From Stromatinia cepivora (lineage: Eukaryota > Ascomycota > Leotiomycetes > Helotiales > Sclerotiniaceae): a stretch of DNA of 64,000 nucleotides. The DNA lies in assembly GCA_014898415.1 (NCBI GenBank), contig RCTD01000003.1, forward strand, positions 1,736,001 to 1,800,000, written 5' to 3'. This document shows, one piece after another, positions 63,219-64,000 of the stretch; the first letter of the stretch is position 1, and each line of letters begins with the position of its first letter. The notes under the pieces are model-generated. The model was given only the letters and a program-made list of their open reading frames with translations. It was not told the origin of the DNA and made no database searches. Both the position numbers and the translations under genes were made by a program.

Positions 63219-64000
63219 TTACCTCCCCCTTCTGAAGAATTCGTTTCGAATTTATTTAAAATGAATAACTTAAATACAAAATGATTATTAATCGTTTTTT
63301 TCTTCTAAAAATACCTGATACGAAGTATATATCATAGCCAACGAATACATATCCATTGTATCATATACCTCCTCCAAGCGATCTTCAAAATATCAGCTAT
63401 TGATTATCTCTTCTAGATCCTCATCATTATCGTTTTCGGGTTTAATAATCAATATAATAACCGAAACAGACTTTTATCGATCTCGGACTTCTTGATACGG
63501 ATTTAACGGACAGGTTTATACCCAATAGGAAATACTTCTATATTGTATATATTTATTTTGCTTATACAAAAGAGTTCTTTTAGAAGGGGAAAACTCAAAT
63601 ATTTATACGCGAAATAGAATCAAGGTACAATCAGGCTTGTTTGATTGGATATCAAAAGAATTAAGGGTATTAATGATATTAAGATTATTAATATCCATTA
63701 GATCGTGGTTCCGAGAGTGAAATGGATTCTGCAATATATATAAGGTTCTAGGTTCATTAGAATAAGATGATGTAGGGAATCCATTTGCTGTATAAATAGT
63801 TAGTTGTTGTATAATCTGAACAAAATCGGGATAAGAACAAAAAAGAGAAAACTATTAAGAAAACGATTTCTAAAAGTAGCATTGAGTTCATTGCAAAAAG
63901 TTGAGATCTTATTCGAATCGAATCAATTCTGATCTTTGGCTTTATAAAGAATCCTTTTGAATTTTGTAATATAAGTATATAAAGAATCGATTCTTTGTTT
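63069..64000 (-). mobile_element. 3' end of an LTR retrotransposon, probably Ty3/gypsy, cut by window edge
   Basis: A probable 150 bp LTR (63069-63218) has near-complementary ends, TGTGACGA and TCGTGATA. Read on the minus strand, a purine tract AGAAGGGGGAGG immediately precedes it, as in the 3' end of LTR elements. The AT-rich DNA to the right (63231-64000) would be the internal region. No reverse-transcriptase or integrase motif is readable, so the superfamily is inferred from the tract and termini alone. The second LTR would lie outside the window. Confidence 0.5.

Overview
The window looks like nuclear DNA of a filamentous ascomycete, most likely a leotiomycete near Botrytis/Sclerotinia (inference). 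The evidence is 47-90 bp introns with GT..AG ends and CTAAY-like branch points, two Zn2Cys6 regulators, an RTA1-type membrane protein, fungal purine-catabolism enzymes and AT-rich relics with RIP-like transitions. Genes are sparse: ten that I consider real, plus several relics.

Left part (1-20 kb). The 3' end of an RTA1-like gene is followed by a 170 bp MITE-like hairpin just upstream of a Zn2Cys6 (Upc2-like) regulator. Next come a decayed minus-strand membrane-protein relic, an NmrA/isoflavone-reductase-like gene, a weak small-protein candidate, a block of tandem and inverted ~97 bp repeats, and a clear aminotransferase class V (isopenicillin N epimerase-like) pseudogene. Then follow an RNase H-fold protein lacking most catalytic acids, an allantoinase with a dense GATA cluster upstream, and a divergent eight-exon amidase. 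Allantoinase and amidase would both release nitrogen, and the GATA cluster fits AreA/NIT2 control.

Middle (20-39 kb). About 7.5 kb without a convincing gene precedes COG5 (Golgi tethering), a divergent glycosylated seven-TM DUF2434-like protein, a basic disordered minus-strand protein and a proline-rich disordered protein that looks like an SH3-partner scaffold.

Right part (39-64 kb). About 20 kb carry no host gene. A complete but dead Ty1/copia element lies here (42041-47518, minus strand, equal 166 bp LTRs, 5 bp TATTA duplication, transition-only LTR differences). It is followed by low-complexity DNA with a TACTCCGTA motif cluster. At 58.8-61.1 kb is a second Zn2Cys6 regulator, ACR-2-like, with an AT-hook and a striking His-Glu/His-Asp tract. 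Beyond it are long simple repeats and, at the window edge, the 3' end of a minus-strand LTR element, probably Ty3/gypsy.

I found no convincing new multi-gene system. The most unusual items are the RNase H-like pseudoenzyme, the His/acidic tract in the ACR-2-like regulator, the dated-looking copia insertion and the GATA array.
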